The translations under genes were made by a program, and so were the position numbers. From Syntrophaceae bacterium (GTDB lineage Bacteria > Desulfobacterota > Syntrophia > Syntrophales > UBA2185), in the NCBI GenBank assembly GCA_017885225.1, contig JAFNGM010000134.1, positions 773 through 10,053 of the forward strand: 9,281 nucleotides of DNA, in the 5' to 3' direction. Below are positions 1-6,196 of the stretch, piece after piece (the first letter of the stretch is position 1; every line of letters starts with the position of its first letter). The notes under the pieces are model-generated. The model was given only the letters and a program-made list of their open reading frames with translations, was not told the DNA's origin and made no database searches.

Positions 1-38
1 TCTTCGTCCAATGTAATCGCAATCTTTGCTTTACCCAT
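1..38 (-). CDS. Start of a ribbon-helix-helix (CopG/Arc-type) antitoxin-like gene, partial
   Basis: Only the first 12 codons are inside the window, reading MGKAKIAITLDE. A strong ribosome binding site (AGGAGG, about six bases before the ATG) and a promoter further upstream support a real start. The pattern of a short basic N-terminus followed by a beta strand (KIAITLD) and an acidic turn is typical of small ribbon-helix-helix proteins, in which this strand inserts into the DNA major groove. Most such proteins are antitoxins that repress their own operon. The gene sits directly after an attC-like site, and toxin-antitoxin pairs with their own promoter are common integron cassette cargo, which fits. 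A toxin gene, if present, would lie outside the window. The family call rests on very few residues and could be wrong. Confidence 0.5.
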   Translation of the reverse strand, partial: MGKAKIAITLDE

Positions 39-64
39 ATTCGCCTCCTGTCTTCTGGTATTAC

Positions 65-94
65 ATTATATCATACCAATAGCGAGGTAAACAA
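65..94 (-). promoter_or_regulatory. Sigma-70 promoter of the antitoxin-like gene
   Basis: Read on the minus strand, a perfect -10 box TATAAT (70 to 65) is preceded by TGA, giving an extended -10. A -35-like TTGTTT lies at 94 to 89, with an 18-bp spacer. It is about 27 bases upstream of the ATG at 38 and lies wholly inside the second cassette, so that cassette would be expressed independently of any distant cassette promoter. Confidence 0.6.
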
Positions 95-115
95 TTTTTT
101 ATTTCTATTCTGTTA

Positions 116-175
116 GCGTAACGCCAGCATCAGCGGCGCGGCATCGCCGCGTCCGTCTGGATGCACTGGTTAGCC
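116..175 (-). other. attC-like recombination site (60 bp, '59-base element' type)
   Basis: On the minus strand the site opens with outer core GGCTAAC (175 to 169) and closes with GTTACGC (122 to 116), exactly 60 bp. The inside is partly self-complementary. CCAGTGCATC near the R'' side pairs with GATGCTGG near the R' side, leaving extra unpaired bases, and the centre is a perfect hairpin CGCGGC-GAT-GCCGCG. Unpaired bases on one arm and a variable terminal hairpin are how integron integrases recognise the folded strand. The site is much more GC-rich than its flanks. The TAA stop of the acetyltransferase gene lies inside the R'' core, a common arrangement in cassettes. The R' core departs from the consensus GTTRRRY in the next cassette's half, which is the half donated by the neighbour. 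Confidence 0.8.
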
Positions 176-670
176 ATTTGCTAAAAATCCTTTGTGAAAC
201 ATGGCAGTGCCTTGAGGTATTTTTTTATCAAACGGCATGACAAGAAAGACTTCTTGTGGAATACCTTCATAAATTAAATCTGGAATATTTTTAAAGCCGA
301 ACCGTTTATAGTAGTTTGGGTCTCCTACTAGAGCACAGCCTTGGCCGCCCATATCTTTCAGTGAGGATAATCCTTTAAGTATAAGGGCTTTTCCAATGCC
401 CTGTTTCTGATATTTTGGCAAGACAGATATAGGGCCAAGGCCATACCAATTAAGGCTTCCATCGGAAATTGCTATAGGCGAGAATGCTATATGGCCTACC
501 ACTTTTCCATCAACTTCTGCGACTATCGAAATGGTCAGCGCGTTGGCATTGCGTAATGCATTTATTATGAATTGTTCCGTATGATTACTAATTGCAAGAT
601 TCTGGAAGGCGGCAATGGTAATTTTCGATATCGCTTCAACATCTGAAATTGTTTCATTCCTTATGATCAT
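170..670 (-). CDS. GNAT family N-acetyltransferase, YhbS-like (COG3153 type)
   Basis: This is a single-domain protein of about 166 residues from the preferred ATG at 670, or 170 from an in-frame ATG at 682. I prefer 670: a GGAG lies six bases before it, and MIIRNE matches the usual start of the family. Numbering from 682, the acetyl-CoA pyrophosphate-binding loop is QKQGIG (92-97), after the strand GLGPISVLP. GDPNYYKRFGF (120-130) is the conserved signature of YhbS-like acetyltransferases. The acceptor substrate cannot be read from the sequence. The gene fills an integron-type cassette and its stop codon falls within the attC outer core. Codon use is AT-rich compared with the peptidase gene to the right, as expected of acquired cargo. 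Acetyltransferases are frequent cassette cargo; a resistance role is possible but there is no specific sign of it. Confidence 0.9.
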   Translation of the reverse strand: MIIRNETISDVEAISKITIAAFQNLAISNHTEQFIINALRNANALTISIVAEVDGKVVGHIAFSPIAISDGSLNWYGLGPISVLPKYQKQGIGKALILKGLSSLKDMGGQGCALVGDPNYYKRFGFKNIPDLIYEGIPQEVFLVMPFDKKIPQGTAMFHKGFLANG

Positions 671-676
671 TTTAAA

Positions 677-680
677 CTCC
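677..680 (-). promoter_or_regulatory. Ribosome binding site deciding the acetyltransferase start
   Basis: The minus strand reads GGAG, then TTTAAA, then ATG (670 to 668). The GGAG overlaps the alternative upstream start codon at 682 (ATGGAG). The upstream ATG has only a weaker GTGAG close in front of it, so initiation at 670 is favoured. Confidence 0.5.
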
Positions 681-706
681 ATATTCTCACAGGATATTTA
701 TTTGCT

Positions 707-713
707 GGCTAAC
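707..713 (-). other. Cassette insertion point (5' junction core GTTAGCC)
   Basis: The minus strand reads AAACATTGTTAGCC, with the crossover expected between G (713) and T (712). No attC-type fold precedes it. The A-rich lead-in followed by a single core site resembles the simple core at the attI side of arrays more than an attC. It may be an attI remnant or a secondary target. Confidence 0.5.
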
Positions 714-746
714 AATGTTTATATGTATCTGTATAAAAACCTAAAC

Positions 747-762
747 ACCGCAAATTTGCGGT
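747..762. repeat. Perfect 16-bp palindrome ACCGCAAATTTGCGGT
   Basis: Both halves match without mismatch. On the minus strand it can fold as a six-bp stem with an AATT loop, followed by GTTTAGGTTTTTAT. This makes it a weak intrinsic-terminator candidate lying about 35 bases before the cassette insertion point. It could equally be an operator. Confidence 0.45.
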
Positions 763-954
763 ATAAAACCCCGAGAAAATACATTATTTTTTATGTCTAA
801 TCATTTAATATTTCAACATTATCAATCATTTTTTATTTTTCAGAAAGGGTATTATTAGGCTTATGGAAAGCGCTTACATTGACCAGTTCCTTTCAATCTA
901 TAGATATTAATCACGGTTCTCCCATGAATGCAATATGAGAAAAATATGTAGATT

Positions 955-975
955 ATACTGGGTAATAACCAGTAT
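955..975. repeat. Near-perfect 21-bp palindrome, terminator-like on the plus strand
   Basis: ATACTGG pairs with CCAGTAT around a seven-base centre, and all but one position pair. On the plus strand it is followed by TTTATGTTTTT, so it could be a weak AT-rich terminator. With no gene directly upstream on that strand, an operator or relic is equally possible. Confidence 0.35.
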
Positions 976-998
976 TTTATGTTTTTGATAGGAATTGC

Positions 999-1024
999 CT
1001 CGTAAACCAGTTCTCATTTACGAG
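999..1024. repeat. Inverted repeat CTCGTAAA / TTTACGAG
   Basis: A perfect eight-bp stem (999-1006 with 1017-1024) encloses a ten-base loop. No T-run follows on either strand, so it is not a terminator. Its function is unknown. Confidence 0.4.
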
Positions 1025-1136
1025 CGATGCAGACAAACAACCTCTTCCTTATCTCGCACTTATGTTTGCAAACAATGTGTTATTATTTTTATCCAGGTTC
1101 CCTCAACAAAATATCCCTTCTTTCCATAAGTTTTTT

Positions 1137-1165
1137 TTGATATGGTAAATCTAATAATCAATAAT
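1137..1165 (+). promoter_or_regulatory. Candidate sigma-70 promoter for the M16C peptidase gene
   Basis: TTGATA (1137-1142) and AATAAT (1160-1165) each match five of six consensus bases and are separated by 17 bp. Transcription would start near 1172 and run through the REPIN-like element before the start codon at 1350. The surroundings are AT-rich, so a chance match is possible. Confidence 0.35.
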
Positions 1166-1199
1166 CATTACTGTTTTCCATCTGTGCACCATACTCAGG

Positions 1200-1299
1200 A
1201 AATAAGGGGGACGGTTCTCTTAATTTCACAAGGGTAGATAGTGCAAATGAGGCGACGAAGAGTATAGAAGCAAAATAAAGAGAACCGTCCCCTTTAATT
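1200..1299. mobile_element. REPIN-like miniature element: two inverted 27-bp arms
   Basis: The left arm (1200-1226) and the reverse complement of the right arm (1273-1299) agree at 24 of 27 positions around the core GGGGACGGTTCTCTT. They enclose about 46 bp of unique sequence, giving a 100-bp imperfect hairpin with no coding capacity. From memory, this core is like the ends of elements linked to REP-associated Y1 transposases (IS200/IS605-related) in environmental and deltaproteobacterial genomes. No transposase gene is present, so the element would have to be mobilised in trans. It lies 50 bp before the peptidase start codon, in its presumed 5' leader. Confidence 0.7.
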
Positions 1300-1349
1300 A
1301 CTCACCGAGAGAAATAAATGAGACTAATTCTTGATACGGAAGTGATACA

Positions 1350-4325
1350 ATGACAGCATCCTCGAGTTGCCCAACACCAACGCTTGCCACAGGGGCTATG
1401 CTTCATGGGTTTCGCATGCTCCGGGTAGAACAAATTCCGGAAATACGAATAACCGCATATGAAGCGGAACATGAAAAAACAGGCGCGAAGGTCCTCCATC
1501 TGCACTGTGATGACCGCGAAAATCTCTACTCAATCGGATTCCGCACACCGCCCGCGGATTCCACCGGTCTCCCACACATTCTCGAACACTCAGTCCTCGC
1601 CGGCTCGGAACGCTACCCGTTGAAGGACGTATTCAATGAACTGATCCGGGGGACGCTCCAGACCTTCATCAACGCCTTTACCTATCCCGACAAGACCATC
1701 TATCCAGTAGCAAGCCAGGTACGGAGCGATTACTTTAACCTGGCCAGGGTTTATACCGATCTGGTATTCAACCCCAGGCTCTTAAAAGAAACCTTCTCCC
1801 AGGAAGGTCACCACCTGGAATTTGTAAATCCGGAAGATACCTCAAGTGATCTTACTATCTCCGGAATCGTCTATAATGAAATGAAAGGGGCATATTCCTC
1901 TCCTGATGCCCTTATGTATAAAGTTATCCAGGAGAATCTTTACCCGGACACACCGTACGCATTTGATTCAGGAGGAAATCCGGAAGACATTCCACTCCTC
2001 ACGTACGAGCAGTTCAAAGAATTTCATAGAACGTACTACTCACCGACCAACGCGCGCTTTTTCCTTTACGGTGACATCCCGACTGCGGCTCATCTCGAAT
2101 TCTTGGGTGATATGCTGGCAGGCTTCGAGCGCGTGCACGTGGACTCAACTATTGAAAGCCAGATACGATGGCAGACACCGTTATCCATTACAGGCACCTT
2201 TCCAATCGGGGAAGAGGATAACCCCGAAAGGAAAACCGTTGTGAATGCCGCCTGGATGATGGAAGAAAACACCGATTATGAGACGGCCATTCTCCTTCAG
2301 ATCACTTCAGGGATACTTGTGGGAAGCGCCGCCGGTCCTCTTCGCAAGGCCCTCATAGATTCCGGGTTTGGTGAAGATCTGTCTCCCATAACCGGAGTAG
2401 AGCGTGACTTGAAGCAGATCGCATTTGCCGTGGGATTGCGCGGCACGGAGCGGGATAAGGCGAGACAGATCGAACAATTGATCATGGATACGTTACAGAA
2501 ACTCGTCCTGTCCGGCTTTGACCGAAACCTGATAGAGGGCACTCTCCATCAGGTCGAATTTCACGGCAAGGAAATTATCCGCAGCGCCTATCCGTATGGG
2601 ATTATCCTCATGGGAAGGGTTTACCATACGTGGCTTTACGACGGCGATCCCCTTGAAGGTTTGAATTTTCCCCTCATCATTGAAGATATCCGGAAGAAGT
2701 GGGGGGCAAATCCTCGGCTTTTTCAGGAAATCGTACAGAAATGGTTTCTGGATAATCCCCACCGTCTGCTCTCCGTTATGGAACCAAGCAAGACGTACCA
2801 GTCAGACCGGGAGGATAAATTCAGGAAAAAGATGAGCCGTCTCAAGGCATCACTCTCCAGCGAGGAACTGGATGCCGTTCGACAAAATGCTTCTGCACTG
2901 AAAAAATTCCAGGTCGAGCCGGATATGCCCGGGGCTGCGGCAAGACTGCCGAAACTCAGCACGAGCGATATCTCCCGTGCAATAGAAACAATTCCGACGG
3001 AAAAGGCATTAATCGAAAATGTCCCTGCCATGATGCATGACATATTCACCAACGGCATTGCGTACCTCGATCTGGCATTTGACGTATCCGATGTACCGGA
3101 AGAACTTCAGCCATACCTCCCGCTCCTCGGAAAGCTGATCACCAACATGGGGGCGGCAGGTTTAGACTACGAAGAAATGGCGAAGCGCGTTGTCCTGAAA
3201 ACAGGAGGAATCAGCTATCACCTGTCGGCAGGCATTGCCATGGACGACAGGAGAAACTGGCAGAAGATGATCTTTCGCATTAAATCCCTTTATCGAAATA
3301 CTCGGGACGCCATCAACATCATTGCAGATATTTTGACTTCGGGAGACATGTCGAATGAAATGAGGATGCGTGAACTTATCGCAGAAAGGAAAAATAACCT
3401 CCACGCGTCCATTATTCCCTCCGGTCACGCTTTCGCGCGGAGGTCTGCCGGTGCGGCCCTCTCGGTTCCGGCGTACAGGGACGAACTTTGGCACGGCAGG
3501 ACTCAACTTAAGTTTGTCAACCGCATCGCCGATCAATTTAAAGAAATAAAAAGCGACCTTCTGGACAAGCTCACCTTATTGCAGAATACAATGTTCAGGA
3601 AAGATAGGCTCTGCATTAATGTAACGGCAGATTCAGAAGGAATCTCTCTTTTATCCGAAAGCATCGCTGATTTGGTGCGACGTTTATCCGGCAATGGCGG
3701 CATAGGAAAGCCAAGCGCTCCCCCGTTATCCCCCATCAATACGGGATTTTCCATACCCGCCCAGGTCTCATATGTCGCCAAGGTGCTTTCCGCCCCGGCA
3801 TACGCCGACCCGCTTGCCGCTTCTCTTACCATGCTTGGCAGGCAATTATCGAGCGGGTACCTCTACAAGCACATCAGGATTCAGGGCGGGGCCTACGGGG
3901 GCATGTCACAATATGATCCAATGAGCGGCACCTTTGCCTTGCTCTCTTACAGGGATCCCCATATTGTGAACACCTTGAATGTATATCGCGAGGCAGTGGA
4001 TTTCATATCGAGGAACAAAATTTCCGGGGAGGAACTGGAAAAAACCATCATAGGAACCATAGGGGCTCTGGATAAACCCATGGATCCGGCAAGCCGCGGA
4101 TACATCGCCCTGATTCGCGACTTTACCGGCCTTACTGACGAAGACCGCCTGAAATTCAGGAACAGTATCCTGGATATGACGCCGGAGCTGCTGCTGGAAG
4201 CAGCTTCCCGTTATTTCTCCTCTGCGTCGGATTCCGCCGTAGTTTCTGTATATTCCTCATACGAAAATCTGCAGAAAGCCAACGAAGTTTTAACGCAGAA
4301 GCTTACCGTAGAAACGCTGACTTGA
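1350..4325 (+). CDS. M16C zinc metallopeptidase, presequence protease (PreP/Cym1) type
   Basis: This complete 991-residue protein has the family's usual length. The inverted zinc motif HILEH lies at residues 76-80: H76 and H80 bind zinc and E79 is catalytic. The third ligand is E177 in YNEMKGAYS. In the C-terminal half, R843 and Y849 of RIQGGAYGG match the substrate-binding Arg-Tyr pair of the family. The enzyme should form one clamshell of two M16 halves joined by a helical linker (about 480-560) and degrade peptides up to a few dozen residues. No signal peptide or membrane segment is visible, so it is probably cytoplasmic. The ATG at 1350 is preceded by GGAAG with suitable spacing. No other gene joins it on this strand. 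All key residues are intact, so it is probably active; its physiological substrates are unknown. Confidence 0.95.
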   Translation: MTASSSCPTPTLATGAMLHGFRMLRVEQIPEIRITAYEAEHEKTGAKVLHLHCDDRENLYSIGFRTPPADSTGLPHILEHSVLAGSERYPLKDVFNELIRGTLQTFINAFTYPDKTIYPVASQVRSDYFNLARVYTDLVFNPRLLKETFSQEGHHLEFVNPEDTSSDLTISGIVYNEMKGAYSSPDALMYKVIQENLYPDTPYAFDSGGNPEDIPLLTYEQFKEFHRTYYSPTNARFFLYGDIPTAAHLEFLGDMLAGFERVHVDSTIESQIRWQTPLSITGTFPIGEEDNPERKTVVNAAWMMEENTDYETAILLQITSGILVGSAAGPLRKALIDSGFGEDLSPITGVERDLKQIAFAVGLRGTERDKARQIEQLIMDTLQKLVLSGFDRNLIEGTLHQVEFHGKEIIRSAYPYGIILMGRVYHTWLYDGDPLEGLNFPLIIEDIRKKWGANPRLFQEIVQKWFLDNPHRLLSVMEPSKTYQSDREDKFRKKMSRLKASLSSEELDAVRQNASALKKFQVEPDMPGAAARLPKLSTSDISRAIETIPTEKALIENVPAMMHDIFTNGIAYLDLAFDVSDVPEELQPYLPLLGKLITNMGAAGLDYEEMAKRVVLKTGGISYHLSAGIAMDDRRNWQKMIFRIKSLYRNTRDAINIIADILTSGDMSNEMRMRELIAERKNNLHASIIPSGHAFARRSAGAALSVPAYRDELWHGRTQLKFVNRIADQFKEIKSDLLDKLTLLQNTMFRKDRLCINVTADSEGISLLSESIADLVRRLSGNGGIGKPSAPPLSPINTGFSIPAQVSYVAKVLSAPAYADPLAASLTMLGRQLSSGYLYKHIRIQGGAYGGMSQYDPMSGTFALLSYRDPHIVNTLNVYREAVDFISRNKISGEELEKTIIGTIGALDKPMDPASRGYIALIRDFTGLTDEDRLKFRNSILDMTPELLLEAASRYFSSASDSAVVSVYSSYENLQKANEVLTQKLTVETLT

Positions 4326-4661
4326 TATACGTTCCCCGTGACAACCCAATGTGCGGTCATTTTGAGTCGTAGACCTAAAGTGGCGCTCGTGACCGCGGAG
4401 AAGGCTAAGCCAATATTACAAAAAAAGAAGTTTCCTTTTATGTTTTAGCACTTGCATATCACATAGTTATCAGGAGCATACTGAATTATATTGGGTTTAT
4501 GAGGTTATTTTAGGTTCTGTTAGTTACATTTTTAGTTACACTGAAAGCCTTCCAAACCAGGATTAAGTCAACTTGAAATCTCTCACGAAATACACACGCT
4601 GAGTCGGTAAAAAATCACTCAGAATCGATCATCTTACACAAGACGATACAAAATATTAGAA
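4326..4661. other. Intergenic region between convergent genes
   Basis: No gene is visible. A seven-bp inverted repeat (GCGGTCA at 4353-4359, TGACCGC at 4390-4396) encloses a 30-base loop. It has no T-run immediately after it, so it is not a typical terminator. Short direct repeats TAGTTACA occur near 4520-4545. Two small hairpins lie nearer the minus-strand gene: CTGAGT/ACTCAG near 4600-4623, and the one listed separately at 4628-4647. I found no tRNA-like cloverleaf. Confidence 0.5.
4628..4647 (-). terminator. Weak hairpin just after the Fe-S protein gene
   Basis: On the minus strand ATCGTCTT and AAGATGAT form an eight-bp stem (one G-U pair) with a GTGT loop, starting about 15 bases after the stop codon. 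No T-run follows, so it may mark or protect an mRNA 3' end rather than act as a strong intrinsic terminator. Confidence 0.25.
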
Positions 4662-5723
4662 TTAATGTTTAGCAGCGAACCGCTCAGTCTCAATTTTTCT
4701 TAAAGTCGCACGGATATCTTGAGGGGGAGGTTCCATTTTTGGCCTTTCCACTAATGCAATAGCTTCCTCAGGACAAGTATTGACGCACAGTCCGCAGCCG
4801 ACACATTTCTCACTTATTACCTCGAAGCGACCATCCCCTTCCTTGATGGCATCTACCTGGCATCGATCGATACAAAGACCACAATTCATGCAAAGATCGG
4901 GGTCAATCTTGGCATGAAAATAGGATACCATTACATACTTCGAACGGGAGACGAACTTAACCGCTTTCAGGGTGGGACAGCAGCATGGACAGCAGCAGCA
5001 AATCCCCGCCAACTCCTGCGCATTCATGGGAGACAGCACCAGACCAGATTCCTCCGCCAAGTTCAAAACATTCATGGCCTCATCTGCAGTAATCTTCCTC
5101 GCCCATTGGTTATCAATATAGAACCTGCCAAATTCCCCAAACACCAGACAAGTCTCTTTCGGACGTTTGCACTCATTACCCAGCAGTTTCTGCTCATTAC
5201 GACAAATGCATTCCGCTAACCCAATAAGCTCCTGCTGCCGGACCAGCTCTCTGACTTGATTGTACGGTGCGACACTTTGAAGGCTGTTTACTGCCGACTC
5301 AACCGGGATAACGCGCAGTTGTTTCGTCTTAAAAGAAGACACGTAGAGGCCAAAATAGGGCAAGTATTCCTCAAGCAGTTGGCAGAATTCCTTGTCCAGG
5401 CTTTTCAATTGGAATTCATAAATACCGATAATAAACTGCCACGCCTGATAACGCGTTTGACCTTCATCCCGGACCCTGTATATAAGTCCTTTACGAACCA
5501 TTCCCTCGAGCTTCGCGGCGAGCTCATTCTCTTCCATTCCGATACGTGCCGCAATCACGGTAACTTCTTCTGGTTCGTTCTTGAGTCTCATAGTCAATTC
5601 AGCTTCTTCCGGCGTGAAGAGCTTTTTCAGGATCTTTATTTCAACCCCTGTAGGTGTCGTCGGAAAGCCTGTCTGAAATGTGTCCAAAAATCCTCTTAGT
5701 CTTTCATACACATCGTTGCTCAT
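4662..5723 (-). CDS. Polyferredoxin-like Fe-S protein with winged-helix-like N-terminus and seven-Cys cluster
   Basis: The protein has 353 residues and no signal peptide. Residues 25-90 (GVEIKILKKLFTPEEAEL, then MEENELAAKLEGMVRKGLIYR) look like a small helix-turn-helix or winged-helix fold. The middle carries C172, C174, C185 and C192, then CCCCPCCC at 242-249 with seven cysteines in eight residues. The C-terminus has two classical [4Fe-4S] ferredoxin motifs: C278/281/284/288 and C307/310/313/317. I recall related '4Fe-4S binding proteins' beginning GFPxTxxGVEIxILKKLFTPEEAE in anaerobic deltaproteobacteria, but know no assigned function. Electron transfer is likely. The N-terminal domain could bind DNA or a partner, so redox-responsive control is possible but unproven. 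The ATG at 5723 has AGGA upstream. The gene follows the HypA-like gene by 46 bp, so the two are probably cotranscribed. Confidence 0.88.
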   Translation of the reverse strand: MSNDVYERLRGFLDTFQTGFPTTPTGVEIKILKKLFTPEEAELTMRLKNEPEEVTVIAARIGMEENELAAKLEGMVRKGLIYRVRDEGQTRYQAWQFIIGIYEFQLKSLDKEFCQLLEEYLPYFGLYVSSFKTKQLRVIPVESAVNSLQSVAPYNQVRELVRQQELIGLAECICRNEQKLLGNECKRPKETCLVFGEFGRFYIDNQWARKITADEAMNVLNLAEESGLVLSPMNAQELAGICCCCPCCCPTLKAVKFVSRSKYVMVSYFHAKIDPDLCMNCGLCIDRCQVDAIKEGDGRFEVISEKCVGCGLCVNTCPEEAIALVERPKMEPPPQDIRATLRKIETERFAAKH

Positions 5724-5769
5724 TCTTTTCCTCGTTTCTATAAGGGTAGGTTAGAATTAGGTGTTGTAT

Positions 5770-6126
5770 TTATTCTACCTCAATTTCTTTAATAAACAAT
5801 TCATTTCCTGAAAAGACCGCGACATTTTTTGACCGGCACTTGGGGCAAGCAAACCCAGTTTCCGGGATGAAAAAGGTCGCGCCGCAGAAACGGCACCTAA
5901 ACGCCAAGGGTATCCGCTCTATTATCAGCTTTATCCTATCCGAAGGGAATTCCTTAGTGATGAGTTCGAAGCAGAAGGTTAGGCGTTCGGGGAGCATAGG
6001 CGTGGCTTCTCCAACTACCACACGAACTGTTCTCAGTTTTATGGCTCCCTGGTATGCCATCTCCCGCTGGACGATATCCAGGATATCTTGAGCCAAGGCC
6101 ATTTCACGAGGATGAATCATGGACAT
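5770..6126 (-). CDS. HypA/HybF-like metallochaperone homologue lacking the canonical Met-His-Glu nickel motif
   Basis: The protein has 118 residues, the normal length for HypA. HypA delivers nickel to [NiFe]-hydrogenase, and in some bacteria to urease, through the N-terminal amine and His2 of an MHE start. It also has a structural zinc site. Here the zinc site is intact (CRFC, 12 residues, CPKC), and the C-terminus GNELFIKEIEVE is typical. The N-terminus reads MSMIHPREMALAQDIL. Aligning REMALAQ with HypA's HEMxLAQ puts Arg where His2 should be and adds about six residues. A second ATG two codons in does not restore the motif, and no other frame does. The ATG at 6126 has AGGA four bases upstream. 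The gene lies between a cyclase/ATPase gene (70-bp gap) and an Fe-S protein gene (46 bp). It may be a HypA-fold protein with another partner or metal. Confidence 0.85.
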   Translation of the reverse strand: MSMIHPREMALAQDILDIVQREMAYQGAIKLRTVRVVVGEATPMLPERLTFCFELITKEFPSDRIKLIIERIPLAFRCRFCGATFFIPETGFACPKCRSKNVAVFSGNELFIKEIEVE

Positions 6127-6196
6127 TGCGTCCTTCCTTCATAGCCCTTTAGCGGAACCTCGTTATTTAGGGATGCATTTCAGTATGATGCACTTA

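Larger units (their letters stand above)
122..712 (-). mobile_element. Integron gene cassette carrying a GNAT acetyltransferase (591 bp)
   Basis: The cassette runs from T at 712 to G at 122 on the minus strand. Its 5' end reads TTAGCC, preceded by G at 713. Joining the last base (G, 122) to this 5' end on circularisation gives GTTAGCC, the exact reverse complement of the cassette's own R'' core GGCTAAC (175 to 169). This is what integrase cleavage between G and TT in GTTRRRY predicts, and it defines both boundaries. The cassette holds one promoter-poor gene with a short leader, the usual plan. No integrase gene and no second attC upstream (around 770-900) were seen. The upstream junction could be a degenerate attI, a non-attI secondary site, or the edge of a cluster of attC sites lacking an integrase. 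Confidence 0.75.
713..1349. other. AT-rich gene-poor spacer between cassette and peptidase gene
   Basis: No open frame here has a convincing start, length or domain. The longest, about 60 open codons around 970-1145 (+), lacks a start near its 5' end and resembles nothing I know. The region holds three palindromes (747-762, 955-975, 999-1024), a candidate promoter (1137-1165) and a REPIN-like element (1200-1299). A 15-codon frame at 863-910 (+) that resembles the N-terminus of a tyrosine recombinase is discussed as a finding rather than called as a gene. Confidence 0.6.

Noticed and set aside
615..800. 61-codon plus-strand frame across the cassette junction
   Set aside because: It is antisense to the 5' end of the acetyltransferase gene and spans the recombination junction, so it is a chance frame.
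970..1145. About 60 open codons on the plus strand in the AT-rich spacer
   Set aside because: There is no start codon near its beginning, no ribosome binding site, no recognisable domain, and it runs through a hairpin-forming repeat.
1..1349. CRISPR array or phage attachment site
   Set aside because: There is no regularly spaced direct repeat and no phage gene. The repeats seen here are inverted and are explained by attC and the REPIN-like element.
1302..1505. 67-codon minus-strand frame at the start of the peptidase gene
   Set aside because: It overlaps the well-supported peptidase frame, has no ribosome binding site that I can see, and its product looks like an antisense translation.
4340..4410. 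Possible tRNA or small structured RNA
   Set aside because: A GC-rich closing stem is present, but no D, anticodon or T arm can be laid out and no GTTCRA-type T-loop is found.
5256..5699. 147-codon plus-strand open frame
   Set aside because: It lies wholly antisense to the Fe-S protein gene, whose cysteine motifs and reading frame are clear. The antisense product shows no recognisable domain.
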